The translations under genes were made by a program, and so were the position numbers. The notes beneath the pieces are model-generated. The model saw nothing but the letters and a program-made list of their open reading frames with translations. It was not told where the DNA came from and did not search any database. A DNA stretch of 64,000 nucleotides from assembly GCA_001051155.2 (NCBI GenBank), contig JYIP02000007.1, positions 2,358,342 through 2,422,341 on the forward strand. Direction: 5' to 3'. Positions 35,190 through 46,731 of the stretch are shown piece by piece (within the stretch, counting starts at the first letter, position 1; each line of letters starts with the position of its first letter). This DNA comes from Chrysoporthe austroafricana. Taxonomy: Eukaryota > Ascomycota > Sordariomycetes > Diaporthales > Cryphonectriaceae.

Positions 35190-38100
35190 ATGTACATTAC
35201 CGAGGTCGCCACGTACGACAACTGCGTCCGTGCGGTGGAACCTAACAAAACCGACGACGGTGCCAGGCGCCACTCAACCGGCTCGATATCCTCATCGTTG
35301 ACAGAGGGAACACACGACACGGCTGCGGGTCCACTGCATCTGAGCAGTGCCGGCGACGGGGAACTAGGAACCAGCAGGAACGTCCACAGCAGACGCGGCA
35401 GCACGCAGCGTATGGGCACATCGTCGACGATCACGGGAGCGGCACGGCAGGCGGGTGCCAGGACGGAGTCGCAGCAGCTGGAGCTGGAGCTAGAGCTCGC
35501 GGGATTGGACGCGGATCTTCGACGGCGTCCGGCGCGCCAGCTGCCTCGGCACGATGGACGGATGGCGGTGCAGGGTGAGCGCGAGGCGCTGGGCGAGCTG
35601 ACTACGTTCCTCAGGGACGTGACGCCGCCGCCGACGAACTTCATGAGCGTGCCCGACCCTAGCACGCCGACGACGCTGTCGTCCATGTCCTCGCTCAGGC
35701 GCAGGAATAGCAAGAAGAAGGGGGGTATATTGAAGAGGGCGGTCGGTCTGCTGATGAGGAGGGGGAGCAGGAAGAAGCCGGCCAAGAGGCGAGGGGCGGC
35801 CAGCCCTGGTCTCGCGCGGGCGCCTTCGGTGAGGAAGAAACGGCCACCACGGATCAAGCTGCCCGATACCGCCGTGGCAGGGACGACAGTCGATGGGTTC
35901 AGGCATATTGCGATATCGATACCGATCGAGCACGCTCATCTCGGCCCAGAGCCTCGGTACCGCTACGGGATCCGGAAGAGGCGGTCACGATCGCTCTCAT
36001 CGCCGGAGCCGCCCCCCGGGGCCTACGACGTCGACATCATGGTCCATCCAATGACTGCTTTCGCCACGGAGTCACGTAGGGGCACTCTGCTCGGACCCCT
36101 CGCCGAGGAGCGCGAGTCTCTCTCGTCTACCTCACGGGCAAAGGACAGCAGCGACGGCAAGGGGCACGAGGAGACCCTGGCCGCACGCAGAGTCCGCCTC
36201 GCCTCGCGCAACACCTTTGGCCCCGTGTACGAGAGCATCTGGCCCTCCAACGCCTCGTCCGGCCTCGCCGCCTCTACCGCGCCGCCGCGGGCGAGCGGCG
36301 ACTCAAGCCAGCCCCGCACGCCGCGTACGAGCGAGGAGATGCGCACGGCCGCACACAGGCAGGCGCTGGAGGCGCTGGTGAAGGGCGCGGGGGCGTCCCC
36401 AACCCCGCCGGCCTCCCGGGGCCCGCGACCCACCTCCGCGTACAGCTTCCGCAGCTTCACCTCCGCGCTCCCGTCGCAGCGGGTGTACTACCCCAAGCGC
36501 AACTCCAGCCTGCCCCCCTGGGCGCCGCGCGACCCCATGCAGCACCACAGCTGGGACTCGTCGAGGGACCACACGCTGCGCGAGAGCATCTTCTCCGAGC
36601 GGGCGCGCGGGGACAGCATCGACACTATGGAGAGCAGCGAGGCCGCGTCCGCGGCGATGGGCGAGGGGCGGTCTGCGGGGCGGTCCGTGGGGGCGGATGC
36701 TGTCGAGCATGCGGGTCCGAGGAGGAGTCTGGATAGTAATAGAGAGGGCGGGAGCGAGGTCGAGAGGAGGAAGGAGAGGAACAGCGGTGGCGCGTCTATG
36801 AAGGCCAGCGGGAAGGGCAAGGTGGAGGTTCATCCGAGCTCAGCGGGCTTGAGCATGGGGTCCGCTTCGGCGGCGATTCCTGACCGAACATGTGAAAGTG
36901 ACGCAGCGCAAGGACAGGGCTCAGCGATAATGGCGAAGCTGGACACGCTGTCCCAAACCATGGAGGTCACTTCGGAGGGCCCCTTGCTGGCTGAGACGGG
37001 CAAGGCGAACGAGAGGTGGGACGACGATAGCGAAAGACGTACACTCGATGCAGAGATAACCACGGATCCGAAAGGCAAAGGCAAGGCGCTGATACAAGCA
37101 GACAACGGCCGAAGCGAGCCAGATACAGGGGGCCAAATCGAGCCTGCAGAGACCAAAACGCAGGAAGATATTGAGAGGGCACCTCAGGTATCAGGGGATT
37201 CTCACAGCGGGTCACCGAAGGGCAAGGCACAAACGATCCGGAGCCGGAGCCGGAGCCCGAGGCCTGGAAGCCCGTCGAGGCGCATGTCGCAGGATATATG
37301 CGAGGGCAAACCCACAAACCCACTACCTAGTCCCAAGGAGCGGCGGGTGAAGAGGAAGTCAACACTACTTTTACGGAAGCAGAGGGTCGCCGAGCTGAGA
37401 ATGGCGCTTGAGAAGCCCGGCTCGCAGCCCTCCGACCTACTATGGAAGCGTAGGCTCAGCACCTCATCCGACGGGAGCCAGGAGTCGACGACACCACGGG
37501 CAAGCGAGGCGGACCTCAAACAAGCCGCGTCCCAGTCTCCTTCTAGTGGCACGGCCGCTCTTACACCAGTCAAGCCAGAGGCTGTACGTCAAAACCTGAG
37601 CTTGGCTAAGGTTGTGACTATCGCGGATGTCGCCCCATCGGGCCCAGGGCTGTTATATCGCGCCAGCAAAGATTCCATTGCCCCATCCGTCGACTCGATC
37701 GCTACCCTCGCCACTGTAATCAGGCCCTCGCCGGTCCCTCCCTACCGCAGCCTCGGCAGTGTCACACCTCCAGACTCTCCACCCGCTTCACCCACGTCAC
37801 AGCTGTCGTCGGCTGACTTCGACACCTCCCCTATCTCCCGCCGACCCTTGGCCCCTCTGAAGCGTGCCAACTCGTACCACTTCAGGGGGGCCTCGCGCGC
37901 GTCGCGCTGTAGCCACCGATCTCCCATCTTTCCAAAGGAGGCTAGCCCGCCGCGGCCCAAGACAGCAGGCAAGGGCATGCTGGCCTCCAAGAAGAGCTTC
38001 TTTGGGCGCACCACACGCCCCGAGCCCGGCCTGGGCCTCGGCCTGGGCCTGGACAGCAGCAGCAGCAATGCGGTTGCTGCTAGGGCAAACGAGAAGTCCG

Positions 38101-39209
38101 TCCTGAAGATGTCCCGTAGCCAGATTTTTGAGCGGTACGAGGCGCTACGTGAGAAACAGACCAAGGACATGGAGAGACGGATCAGGAGGCTTGAGCGGAA
38201 CGGCGATCACCTGCTTTCCTCTATGCTGCCGCTGTTGAGTAATCTGAACCAGACGCTGGGGGATCTTACTACTGTGACGTCCGGGCACCGGGGCAAGGGA
38301 CAGGAGGTTGTTTATGGTGACAAGCGCTCGCTGTCACCGAGGAGCCGGGATGGGAGGCAGAGCCGTTTCGGGATGAGGCACTCCGACGGGAATCCACGCA
38401 GAGGTGCTACCTACGGCCACGACAATTCCGGTCTAGAGCACGACGAGGTCATTGTATTGCACCGCCAGTCACCTTCTCAAGACAGAGGCAACGCCGAGCG
38501 CCCCAGGCGTCTCTACCTCGATGACCACAACAAGCGCCGGGACCTCGGCTACCGCATTGACGACCGCAGCCTCACCGACGACGACCGCCAGCTTCATGCC
38601 CCGGAACACGTCGACCCGCGACACCACCGCCGGTCCCGAAAGGAATCCTTACGAGACCCGGTCGAATACACGCCGCAGCAGGAACCCTCCCTCCTAACAC
38701 TGCCGGTCGGAAGAGCCCAAACCCACAACCCATTAGCGGTGTTGACTCATCCCAGCTTCGCGAAGATGCCGATTTGCACTGACGACATCAAGTCCGATAG
38801 GAGGGCTGCCGCACAATCAAGGGATCTGTCGCCGGGGCATTCGCCTTCGCCCAATGTACACAAGAAGCCCCTTGCGGCGCGCGGGTCGGAGCTGGATGGG
38901 TCTAGGAGGCTCTCTGCGGAGAGTCTGAGCAGCTTGGAGACTTACGATGATACTGATGCTGGCGCTGACGGACCTAGCGAGGGGAGGAAGTGTCCTGTCC
39001 GCGGCGAAGATGATATCCAGCTCTACCGGCTGGGCGGAAGTGGCATGGAGACGGTCGAGCCGCTTATGAGGGAGCTACAGGTCAGCGGAAGCCGGCTGAG
39101 CATGGAGAGCCAGCGGTCCGCAGATATCGGGGATGACGAGGTGCAGAAAATGAGGGAACGCCCCAGGCCGAGGTCTGTAGTTGGGTTTGGGGCCTTCCGC
39201 AGCATGTGA
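35190..39209 (+). CDS. Large disordered fungal protein with C-terminal coiled coil (1339 aa)
   Basis: An intronless frame of 1340 codons on the plus strand. The protein is dominated by Ser, Arg, Pro and Gly and shows many basic patches (for example RRRNSKKKGGILKRA near 175 and KKPAKRRGAA near 195), RSRSRSPRPGSPSR near 690 and PKERRVKRKSTLLLRKQ near 725. The only clearly ordered part is a predicted coiled coil at about residues 972-1030 (SQIFERYEALREKQTKDMERRIRR, described here in two pieces: SQIFERYEALREKQ and KDMERRIRRLERN), followed by a short leucine-rich helix SMLPLLSNLNQTLGDL. It has no signal peptide or membrane span. Basic clusters suggest nuclear or membrane-surface localisation. I do not recognise the family. 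The very GC-rich sequence gives several long shadow frames on the minus strand, but only this frame has this length and a coherent composition. Confidence 0.8.
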   Translation: MYITEVATYDNCVRAVEPNKTDDGARRHSTGSISSSLTEGTHDTAAGPLHLSSAGDGELGTSRNVHSRRGSTQRMGTSSTITGAARQAGARTESQQLELELELAGLDADLRRRPARQLPRHDGRMAVQGEREALGELTTFLRDVTPPPTNFMSVPDPSTPTTLSSMSSLRRRNSKKKGGILKRAVGLLMRRGSRKKPAKRRGAASPGLARAPSVRKKRPPRIKLPDTAVAGTTVDGFRHIAISIPIEHAHLGPEPRYRYGIRKRRSRSLSSPEPPPGAYDVDIMVHPMTAFATESRRGTLLGPLAEERESLSSTSRAKDSSDGKGHEETLAARRVRLASRNTFGPVYESIWPSNASSGLAASTAPPRASGDSSQPRTPRTSEEMRTAAHRQALEALVKGAGASPTPPASRGPRPTSAYSFRSFTSALPSQRVYYPKRNSSLPPWAPRDPMQHHSWDSSRDHTLRESIFSERARGDSIDTMESSEAASAAMGEGRSAGRSVGADAVEHAGPRRSLDSNREGGSEVERRKERNSGGASMKASGKGKVEVHPSSAGLSMGSASAAIPDRTCESDAAQGQGSAIMAKLDTLSQTMEVTSEGPLLAETGKANERWDDDSERRTLDAEITTDPKGKGKALIQADNGRSEPDTGGQIEPAETKTQEDIERAPQVSGDSHSGSPKGKAQTIRSRSRSPRPGSPSRRMSQDICEGKPTNPLPSPKERRVKRKSTLLLRKQRVAELRMALEKPGSQPSDLLWKRRLSTSSDGSQESTTPRASEADLKQAASQSPSSGTAALTPVKPEAVRQNLSLAKVVTIADVAPSGPGLLYRASKDSIAPSVDSIATLATVIRPSPVPPYRSLGSVTPPDSPPASPTSQLSSADFDTSPISRRPLAPLKRANSYHFRGASRASRCSHRSPIFPKEASPPRPKTAGKGMLASKKSFFGRTTRPEPGLGLGLGLDSSSSNAVAARANEKSVLKMSRSQIFERYEALREKQTKDMERRIRRLERNGDHLLSSMLPLLSNLNQTLGDLTTVTSGHRGKGQEVVYGDKRSLSPRSRDGRQSRFGMRHSDGNPRRGATYGHDNSGLEHDEVIVLHRQSPSQDRGNAERPRRLYLDDHNKRRDLGYRIDDRSLTDDDRQLHAPEHVDPRHHRRSRKESLRDPVEYTPQQEPSLLTLPVGRAQTHNPLAVLTHPSFAKMPICTDDIKSDRRAAAQSRDLSPGHSPSPNVHKKPLAARGSELDGSRRLSAESLSSLETYDDTDAGADGPSEGRKCPVRGEDDIQLYRLGGSGMETVEPLMRELQVSGSRLSMESQRSADIGDDEVQKMRERPRPRSVVGFGAFRSM

Positions 39210-40168
39210 GGCATAGATGACAGCGCCGCGTTGGGGGCTCGAGAAACGATGGTTTTTTCTTTGGGGGGGGGGGGGTTGGTTAATATTGATGGGATCCGAT
39301 AATCTGGGTGCTCTTTTGATAGGAAATAGCATCTTCCTCTGTACAAGTCGTCCCACGCCCACAATCGACGAGATTTTCTACGAGGCCCGCGGTATTATAC
39401 ATGCATGTCACCGTTGATTGTGGGGACCAGTCCTCAGATATATCCGGCCTTGAGAGGCATAAGGCGTCCTAGCATCCAAATGTCTGATACCTGGCCAGCA
39501 CAGCGAAGGACCATAGCGAGGCTGTCTCCATAGCCATTGGCATGCAGCTTGCTCTAGCGCGTGGAACATGGCCATCCGCCAGTGATACTACTTACGACAT
39601 AGGCACACACCGTACATGTCAGGTCTATGCCAACGGGTTAGATCCCTTCCCCCCTCCCCCAGGAGAGGAGATATCAATACAACCAGCAGCCATCAAGATG
39701 ACAGACACCCTCTGCCAGCGCTGACAGGATCCCGCTGTGAGGTGAAGCGGGGGAGGAATCTGAAGCCGTGAAGGGGAAGAAGGATAAGAAAACATGACGT
39801 TGAATTAGGGACGGCAGGGAAGCCTCGTGGGCGGCTGCAGGGGCCCCTTGCGCTGGCGTTTAGGGGTTGCAGCCGTCCCGCGTCCTGTCGAATGCACCGT
39901 GCATGCCCCGCGGCTGTGCGGGAGGCAATCCTGCAATCCTGAAGCTCCGATAGCGGGACCGCCCGACATCTTTTTTCTGAGTCGACGGCCGTGAGTGACG
40001 TGATTCCACCTCTTCGCCTTCGTCTTCGCCATTTCCACTTCCACCTCAGACCTGCGCACTACGATACAGACCCGCGCGGATCAATTGACAATTGAGGAGT
40101 TCAGTTCACTTCAGTCCCGTCCCGCCCTCCCACAATCGCGAGAGAGAGAGCCGTCAGTTGCCGCGACC
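39210..40168. other. Intergenic; promoter of aspartate-semialdehyde dehydrogenase
   Basis: Contains a G-run near 39265-39275 just after the 1339-aa gene, and the upstream region of the next gene, with a short GA repeat at 40140-40150 close to its start codon. No coding frame is supported. Confidence 0.5.
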
Positions 40169-41492
40169 ATGGCCTCGAAGTCCGCAGAGAAGAAGTGCGG
40201 TCCGTGGCCCTCCCTCTCGCGCCCTCGCCCTTCCCACGACGACCGAGGGCTCCCGTTAGAAGCTGACATGTGCTGGTCGAACCAGGTGTGCTCGGCGCCA
40301 CCGGCTCCGTGGGCCAGCGCTTCATCCTCCTTCTGCAGGACCACCCCTTCCTCAGGCTCGTCGCCGTCGGCGCCTCCCCCCAATCCGCAGGCAAGAAGTA
40401 CCGCGATGCCGTCAAGTGGAAGCAGTCCACGCCAATGGGCGCCGTGGGCGACCTGGTCGTCAAGGAGTGCAAGTCGAGCGAGTTCTCGGACTGTGATATC
40501 GTCTTCAGCGGCCTGGACTCGAGCATAGCAGGGGAAGTCGGTACGCAGAGCCTCAACAACCCCCCCCCCCCCCAAAAAAAAAGCAGACATCCAGCTGCCC
40601 ACTGACACACGTCCCGGCACGGTACAGAAATGGACTTCCTCAAGGCCAACCTTGCCGTCTTCTCCAACGCCAAGAACTACCGCCGCGACCCTCTCGTGCC
40701 CCTCGTCGTGCCGACCGTCAACCTCTCGCATCTCTCCCTCATCCCCCACCAGCGGAGACACCACAGCCTCGAGAAGGGCTTCCTGGTGTGCAACAGCAAC
40801 TGTGCCGTCATCGGCCTCGTGATCCCCTTCGCCGCCATGCAGGCGCGCTTCGGCCCCATCGACACCGTGTCCGTCGTCACCATGCAGGCGGTCAGCGGCG
40901 CCGGGTACCCCGGTGTGAGCTCGATGGACATCGTCGATAATGTGGTCCCGTTCATCTCCGGCGAGGAGGACAAGCTCGAGACGGAGGCGCAGAAGATCCT
41001 GGGCGGCATCAACGCGGACGCGACGGCCTTTGAGGAGCTCAAGGGCCTCAAGGTCTCGGCGTCGTGCAACCGGGTGCCGGTGCTGGACGGCCACACCGCG
41101 TGCGTCTCGCTCAGGTTCGCCAGGCGGCCGCCGCCGAGCGCGGAAGAGGTCAAGGATGCGCTCCGGTCGTACGTGAGCGACGTGGAGAAGCTGGGGTGCC
41201 CGTCGGCGCCGAGGCCGAGCATCAAGGTGTTCGGGGACGACCAGCCGGACCGCCCCCAGCCGAGGCTGGACCGTGAGCTGTCGAGGGGGTACACGGTGAG
41301 CGTCGGCCGCGTCAGGGAGGACGAGAGTGGGATCTTCGACCTCAAGTTCGTGGCGCTGAGCCACAACAGTAAGTGCACCCGACGGAGAAGCCGCGGGAAG
41401 ACTATGCTGACCAGGTCTCAACAGCTGTCATCGGAGCGGCGGGCTCCTCGATACTGAACGCCGAGGCTGCTGTACTGAAGGGCTACATCTAG
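40169..41492 (+). CDS. hom2: Aspartate-semialdehyde dehydrogenase (364 aa, four exons)
   Basis: Exons 40169-40199, 40286-40540, 40628-41368 and 41425-41492, 1095 nt. The 31-nt first exon encodes [10 protein letters not shown] and splices (donor GTCCGT) into the nucleotide-binding loop [13 protein letters not shown]. Other family signatures are [15 protein letters not shown], the active-site Cys154 in [27 protein letters not shown] and [15 protein letters not shown]. The last exon supplies [14 protein letters not shown] and ends GYI. Reaction: NADPH-dependent reduction of L-aspartyl-4-phosphate to aspartate semialdehyde, the branch point to threonine, methionine and isoleucine (lysine in fungi is made separately by the aminoadipate route). 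Cytosolic. Length matches the fungal family (about 360 residues). The second intron holds a long C-run followed by an A-run near 40560-40580, unusual for a short fungal intron. A 436-codon minus-strand shadow frame covers the gene. Confidence 0.96.
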
Positions 41493-43783
41493 GCCCGGAG
41501 CCGAGGTGGCCTCCTCATGATAGCATATACTACAGCCTTCCTCGGGGTTTATTTTAGGCACGCGGTTCAGGTTAGGAAAAGTTCATCCATGTCATTCAGA
41601 CTTCAGACACAGACAAGCAATTTTGAGGACACTGGCTCGACAGGGAGAAAAGACCGCATCTAGTAGGGACCAATTTGTGTTGACATTATAGAGGTCATCT
41701 TGGTGAGGCCTGCGATGGTATGAGCCCGCCCAGTAGAGTAACGAGCTCTTGGACCGCGGGAGTGTGCCATTGGCCGTCCTTGATGCGAGTGTGGCCCAGC
41801 TGAGGGACGTACTGCCAAGCCGCAGACCAAGCCGCAGACCAAGGACGCAGGTCGGGGGGCGGTGCGGTGCATGGTCGGAGGCTTCAAGAGCGTGGCGTGT
41901 CATCTCTTAAGCGAGAGCTTCGTGGCCGCAGGGCTCGGCGGGCCGGCTCCGGATAGTGCTATTTCGAGCGCAGAATGGCCACCGGCACTGGACCCATCCC
42001 ATGTGACCCTAGCCCGGTAGCTCAAAGACTTGTCCTCAACACCTACCCAGCCCGTCGGGACGCCGGCGCTCTTTTTTTTGATCACGCTGCCCTCGCCAGC
42101 TCGTAGGGTGCCGCGCCAGCACGGAGCATTCTCGTATCGATAGTTGGACCACTGGTGGCCCTCTGGCCCCGAGACCACCGGCCAGACCCGAAACCCATAG
42201 CGAGAAGCCGTGCTGCTTCAGCCGGACGCTCGTCGCCGTCGTCGTCGGGCTGGCTGATGCGTGTTGCGTATTCGAAGATCCGAGACAGGGCACAGGGACC
42301 ACTGTGGCCAAGCAGCTCGGCCGGGAGAACCGGGCCACCCAGGATCGCCATGCGGACGAAGTTCAAGCCAAGGCAGCGCGGGATCTTCGAGACGAAGATC
42401 TCCAATCTCCGGTGGTCACATCCCAGATGAAGAGTAATTGAGATTGTCGAGGGTGTTCATCCCAAGGCGGGCGCCACGGTACAACAAGAAGAGAGCAGAA
42501 AGAACATCAGCCGAAAGTCTGTGGGCCCTGGCTGTGCCAGCATCAACGAAGGGCAGACGGCCTCCTGGCACAGCGCCATAGTACATAATTACCAACATAC
42601 CGCGTACCATGGTAGTACGTACTGCTCGTGACGGGCCACCTGGCTCCCGGCCTGCTGGTGGGCGAGCGGGGTTGGCGGGTGGGGTTGTACCTTTGTACCT
42701 CGTACCGTACCGCATGCATGCACATCCACTCACCCAGCCTGCTTGCTACTGTAATTACTGGGTCTTGTCCTCATGTGGCCACCTGTGCTCCCAGGCCCAG
42801 GCACTGCCAGGCAAGGCCTGCTCCCCCCCCCCACTCCACACCCCCAAGGTCTCAGACAGCGCGGACCACCTCCAGAGCTTGGTGCTCGTCGTCATCACGG
42901 ATACAGAAAGAAGGTGCTGCCACCGAGGAGCCCCTCAACCTCAACTCAGCCTCCCTCGCCCTCCCCTATAAGTACGGCTGCTCCCAGCCCTGTACATACC
43001 CAATACCCGGTGCTACGCCTACTGTGCAGCCCTGTGGCCCGCAGAGAGGCCCGCCTAGCCCTACCAACGTCTGTGAGTCTCGAAATCGATCCTTCACCAG
43101 GGGGTGTGAGCCGGACGGGGAGCCGTACGGTACGGAGGCGATCAGACGAAGCACCGCCATACTCTGAAGTTCGGACAGCAAGACGCTGCATAGCCGAGCC
43201 TGCCGGCGGGCCCTGTCGCGCCTCGCCCTCCTGCACTCCCACACTCCCACACGCCCCGGCTGGGGCTTCTGTGACGGCCGGCTGACCGCCTCAGCTCGGG
43301 CGCATGAACTACCACCGTTTCACGCACCCTTGCCTCGACGTCCAGAGCCACGCCGCCCCGGGAGGACGGGGCTGGCGACACCTCCCCACGACCGCCCCGA
43401 CGGATCCTCGACACCACACCTCACCTGATCCAGGCCCTGCCCGCCAGTGCGGCCGTCACCACGACTAGCTGACGCCACTGCCCCCACAGACGAGCGCACG
43501 GCCGGCGCACGACGCGATTCCCTCTGCAACGATCTGAGATCCCGCCCGCCCAGGCCCTTGGGTGTCAAGGTTGCCATCTCGTGCGCGTCTTGTCGTCCGA
43601 TCTTTGAACAACCTGTGTGCATTCGCGAGCTGGGCTGTGGGGCTTTGCGACCTGGACTCGGCTCTCCTGTCCTGCGTCCACCGCAGCGGTCCTCGTACAC
43701 GCCTTGCGCCACACACCTGACCTGGCGCCCTCGATCGCGAGCTGTCCGCCGCCGTCAGTATTAGACTCAGGGGCCCGCCCAGC
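41493..43783. other. Intergenic upstream of the RhoGAP gene
   Basis: About 2.3 kb, GC- and C-rich toward 42800-43780, as expected of a long fungal promoter and 5' leader. Minus-strand frames at 42082-42405 and 41900-42178 have some protein-like words but no start, splice or family support, so I do not call them. Confidence 0.45.
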
Positions 43784-46433
43784 ATGGCCGACCTCAACGC
43801 CTCCTCCGACTATCTCCCACAGGTCGCCCGCGACCGAGCCGACAGCACGATGTCCCTCGGGGCGGGCGCAGCGCTCCCCGGCGACGGCGGAGCTCCCTCG
43901 AACGGCGCCGGGGCGCTCGCCAGCCCGACCGCTGCTCCTCCGGACCCGGCGCCGCCCGCGACCACGACGAAGGCCCCGGCCAGGCCGAGCTCGGGAGGTG
44001 AGAAGATGGTGCAGGATGTGCTCACGTCTGAGGTGATTCTTCGGCACACACGAGGACAACGTTACGGGCAGCAGGAAGGACTGACAAGGTGGTGCAGATC
44101 GGGGTTGCCACGATGCTCAACCGGCTGAAGCAGAGCATAGCATCGGCAAAGGTATGTCACGCGCGGGCGGCCCCGGACGGTCCCACGACCCACACGGTGC
44201 TGACCTAGACCCTCTCCCGTGCAACAGGAATTCGCCAATTTCCTCAAGAAGAGAGCCTCTATCGAGGAGAACAACTCGAGCATGCTCAAGAGGCTGTCCC
44301 AGGGCACATCGGACAATATGCGCCGTGCCGACCACCTGGGGGGCACGTTCAGCAGGGCCTTCGACGGCATGATGACCATCCACGAGAGGATCGCCGAGAA
44401 CGGACTGCAGTACGCCATGTCGCTGCACCAGATGAGCGAGGACCTCGTCGAGCTCGCCGCCATAGCCGAGAAGCAGAGAAAGGGATGGAAGCAGAGCGGG
44501 CTAGCCGCAGAGCAGCGGGTGGCGGACGTGGAGGCACAGATGCGCAAGTCGCATGCGAAATACTACTCGCTGGCGGAGGAGTACGACCGGGTGAGGACGG
44601 GAGACGGCTCGAAGGGCCGCGTGTTCGGTATCAAGGGCCCGAAGTCCGCGGCCCAGCACGAGGAGGAGCTGCTGCGCAAAGTGCAGGCTGCCGACCAGGA
44701 CTACCAGAACAAGGTCCAGATATTACGACAGGAGAGGGGCCAGTTGATATCGACGACGAGGCCCGAGGCTATCAAGGCGTTGCAGGACATCGTGAGGGAG
44801 TGTGATTCGGGGCTGCTGCTGCAGATGCAGAAGTTTGGTGAGCTACCCCGAGCTCGTACCGCGCGACAGCGTACTGATGAGGACCCTCAGCGTCTTTCAA
44901 CGAGAAGCTGCTGCTGAGCAACGGGCTGAGCATAAGCCCGCTCAAGACCGGAAGCTCGAACCGGCCGGACTCCATGAGCCTCAGGGAGATTGTTAACAAT
45001 GTCGACGCCCAGAAGGATCTTAGCGACTTTTTGTGCCAGAACCACAACAAAGTGCCTCCACGGACGGGAGAGCCGAAATATGAGCGCCATCCCGTGAGTT
45101 GCCCAGATCTGTATCAGGCGCTGAGAGGCTGACACCGTCCAGGTACTGGGGGGATCAAGTGGCGGCCCAACAATGTCCGGCGCTGGCCATCCGTTACAGA
45201 GCCAGCCTGCAAAAGCCCAACCGCCACCAACGCTGTCGCAACCTCCTGGCCACACCAGGCAAGACTCGTACCAAGGCCCGACGCTCAATGTACCGCAGAG
45301 CCAACAAGCACCACCGCCCAGCCAGGATTCCGAGTGGCCCAAGGGGCCAATGCCCATGATGCCAGGCGGCCAGCGGCCTGTTTCTTCGAACCAGCAGCAT
45401 GAGCGCAGCTTTAGTTCAGCTAGTATGCTGGGCACGTCCGGGCCGACAGCGTCGCAGCCGCCATACAGCAACCGGAACTCGATGGGCCCGGGTGGACTGT
45501 TGGCGATGCAGCAAGGCGGTGCCAACTCGCGATATAACAGCGGCATAGGGGGTCCGCCCATCGCAGCACAGGGCCCGCCGCAGCTCGGGGCACTGCCGTT
45601 CCAGGAGCCCTCCGCGCCTCCACAAGGGTCTCAGTTCTCTGTGGAGCCCCCCGCGCGGGAACAGCAGGCGCCGCACTACCCATCACAAGGCTCGACGGCA
45701 CCGGTACAGGAGCCCTCGATGCCGGTGTTTGGTGTGTCGTTGAACAGGCTGTACGAGAGGGATGGCTTGGCCGTGCCGATGGTGGTCTATCAGTGTATCC
45801 AGGCCGTTGATCTTTTCGGGTTGAACGTAGAAGGCATTTACCGTCTGTCTGGGTCATTGCCGCATGTCAATAAGCTGAAGAGCATGTTTGACACTGGTGA
45901 GTTTTCGCAGCCTGCCATGGTGTATTTTTAGCTGCTAACAGTGAGTCAAGATACAACATCGCCAGACCTCGACTTCAGGAACCCCGAGAACTTCTTCCAC
46001 GACGTCAACAGCGTGGCTGGCCTCCTGAAACACTTCTTCCGGGATCTTCCTGATCCGCTACTGACCAGGGAATACTACGGTAACTTTATTGAAGCAGCCA
46101 GTACGTTGGGCCGAATCTTTTCTCGATCTTGTCTCCTCTACTGACCCCAGACTAGAACATGAAGACGACATCGTCCGTCGCGACTCCCTCCATGCCACCA
46201 TCAACAACCTCCCCGACCCGAACTACGCCACCCTCCGCGCGCTCATGCTGCATCTGCACCGCGTCGTGGAAAACTCCGCCTCTAACCGCATGACCAGCCA
46301 GAATCTGGCCATCGTGTTTGGGCCGACACTCATGGGCGGCGCGCAGAACCGAAACATCGCGGACTCGGGCTTCCAGTGCAAGGTCGTCGATACGATACTG
46401 CAGAATACGCTGCAGATATTTGACGACGACTGA
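43784..46433 (+). CDS. rgd1: F-BAR and RhoGAP domain protein, Rgd1-like (768 aa, seven exons)
   Basis: Exons 43784-44032, 44098-44151, 44228-44837, 44891-45093, 45143-45896, 45942-46100 and 46156-46433, 2307 nt. After a Pro/Ala-rich tail, residues about 84-330 form an F-BAR domain ([52 protein letters not shown]). A Gln/Pro/Ser-rich linker (about 375-560) leads to the RhoGAP domain ([13 protein letters not shown], arginine finger Arg606 in [40 protein letters not shown]). Family knowledge: yeast Rgd1 inactivates Rho3 and Rho4 at sites of polarised growth, using the F-BAR part to bind curved phosphoinositide membranes. In a hyphal fungus a role in tip growth and septation is likely. Exon 2 has two in-frame acceptors (44088 and 44097). 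I chose the downstream one because TSE|IGVATML fits the F-BAR start better. Confidence 0.94.
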
Positions 46434-46731
46434 GAGCATGCGCTCCCTCGCTCAAGCGGGCGGCCGAAATTTGTCTTAACAAGGGTTAGTTAGCCGCGTG
46501 GTCGTGCGGTGGGAAAAGCACGGGTGGTCTGACGAGAAGGCATACTGGGGTGGCGGAACTGGTCTAATACTCGGATTGGGGGGAAACAGGATTCCTTTAC
46601 TTCTATTTTTTTTTTTTTTTTTTATTCTTATCCATCTGTTTTTCTCTGTTTCATTTTCTTTTGTTTTTGGGCTAGCCTGCATGGCAAGAGCGTAGCTGGA
46701 TGGGGCACCGGTGAAGTTTCGCAAATAAGGA

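Noticed and set aside
36303..36833. 176-codon minus-strand frame
   Set aside because: It is a shadow of the 1339-aa gene in GC-rich sequence with no start context or domain.
40111..41421. 436-codon minus-strand frame
   Set aside because: It is antisense to aspartate-semialdehyde dehydrogenase and produced by its GC-rich third positions.
42082..42405. Minus-strand frame with words such as FVRMAILGGPVLPAELL
   Set aside because: Some protein-like sense, but no neighbouring exon, start or homologue could be identified. It may be a remnant.
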